From NCBI GenBank assembly GCA_035532755.1, contig DATKQI010000216.1:1-6294 (forward strand): a stretch of 6,294 nucleotides of DNA, read 5' to 3'. The position numbers and the translations under genes were made by a program. The notes beneath the pieces were generated by a model. That model did no database searches. It was not told the DNA's origin and was given only the letters and a program-made list of their open reading frames with translations. Positions 6,115 through 6,294 of the stretch are shown piece by piece. The stretch's first letter is position 1. The number at the start of each line of letters is the position of its first letter. Source of the DNA: DATKQI01 sp035532755. Lineage in GTDB: Bacteria; Pseudomonadota; Alphaproteobacteria; Acetobacterales; Acetobacteraceae.

Positions 6115-6272
6115 CGTCTTCGTCCTCGGTCTTCATCCGGTTCAGGCGGGCCGCGGTCCTGCGGTTCGTCCCCGGATTGCTGCAACGCAATATGCTCGCG
6201 GATCGGCCAGAGAACACGGGTGAAGACTCTCAACCAGCCATGCGCTGAACGCATGGAACGACGGTTTGCCAT
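6111..6272 (-). CDS. Possible small Arg-rich ORF (53 aa) coupled to DUF1127, or 3' end of a longer gene
   Basis: From ATG 6272 the minus strand reads 53 codons and stops with TGA sharing ATGA with the DUF1127 start. The product has 11 arginines, a possible amphipathic stretch with two Trp at about 12-31 (GWLRVFTRVLWPIREHIAL), then a Pro/Asp/Glu-rich part and an RGRRR end. I do not recognise it. The frame stays open from 6272 to the right edge (codons for RNDEEF directly precede the Met), so it may be the tail of a gene outside the window. Upstream of 6272 there is only a weak purine-rich GATGAAGAA as a ribosome site. Its third positions are less G/C-biased than those of the operon genes, which weakens the case for a native coding gene. 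The stretch could instead be plain leader of the DUF1127 gene. Confidence 0.33.
   Translation of the reverse strand: MANRRSMRSAHGWLRVFTRVLWPIREHIALQQSGDEPQDRGPPEPDEDRGRRR
6123..6127 (-). promoter_or_regulatory. Shine-Dalgarno site of the DUF1127 gene
   Basis: GAGGA on the minus strand, 8 nt before ATG 6114, supports that start over the internal Met codons at residues 11 and 13. It lies inside the last codons of the possible upstream small ORF, which fits coupled translation. Confidence 0.55.
6238..6256. repeat. Perfect 7-bp inverted repeat upstream of DUF1127
   Basis: CCATGCG (6238-6244), a 5-nt spacer CTGAA, then CGCATGG (6250-6256). It lies about 125-140 bp upstream of the DUF1127 ATG. 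It could be an operator for a dimeric regulator or a small RNA hairpin. If the small ORF is real, it falls in codons 6-12 of that ORF. No promoter could be assigned with confidence next to it. Confidence 0.4.
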
Positions 6273-6294
6273 GAATTCTTCATCATTCCGACCG

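Noticed and set aside
6189..6217. A promoter for DUF1127 with CATATT as -10 (minus strand 6194-6189)
   Set aside because: At 17-nt spacing the -35 position reads GTGTTC, which matches the consensus at only two of six bases.

Overview
The window looks like a chromosomal segment of a GC-rich alphaproteobacterium, most plausibly Acetobacteraceae/Rhodospirillales. The grounds are the very GC-rich housekeeping genes with strong G/C third-position preference, the alphaproteobacterial-type PrmA, and a DUF1127 protein with a long N-terminal extension. The family assignment is inference from sequence style; no database search was possible.

Layout. (1) Positions 3-1520 hold a divergent accessory pair: a LysE/RhtB-type exporter on the minus strand and an AraC-family regulator on the plus strand. 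Their best start codons overlap by 12 bp, so the regulator probably controls the exporter from a shared control region. Sample lines here are about 55-60% G+C by hand count, against about 73-75% in the helicase gene, so the pair may have arrived by transfer. (2) Positions 1521-1699 are a non-coding leader with an imperfect hairpin. (3) Positions 1700-5755 form a tight plus-strand operon: metF (methylenetetrahydrofolate reductase), a UvrD/PcrA helicase 7 bp later, and prmA (ribosomal protein L11 methyltransferase) overlapping the helicase stop as ATGA. (4) At 5719-5744, inside the last prmA codons, lies a perfect 11-bp stem with a 4-nt loop, read as cUUCGg on the minus strand. It is a likely terminator between convergent genes. 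(5) On the minus strand are a DUF1127 gene (5773-6114) and, overlapping its start as ATGA, a possible small ORF that stays open to the right edge.

How the genes fit together. MetF supplies the methyl group that becomes methionine and then S-adenosylmethionine; PrmA spends S-adenosylmethionine on the ribosome; the helicase between them serves DNA repair and has no evident biochemical link. The exporter and regulator are a self-contained module of unknown substrate. No RNA gene, CRISPR array, insertion sequence or phage feature was seen. No gene-free stretch exceeds 300 bases; the two longest gaps (1521-1699 and, if the small ORF is not real, 6115-6294) are described below. I did not find a clearly new biological system. 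The items most worth a second look are the small ORF before DUF1127, the overlapping divergent starts, and the metF leader hairpin.
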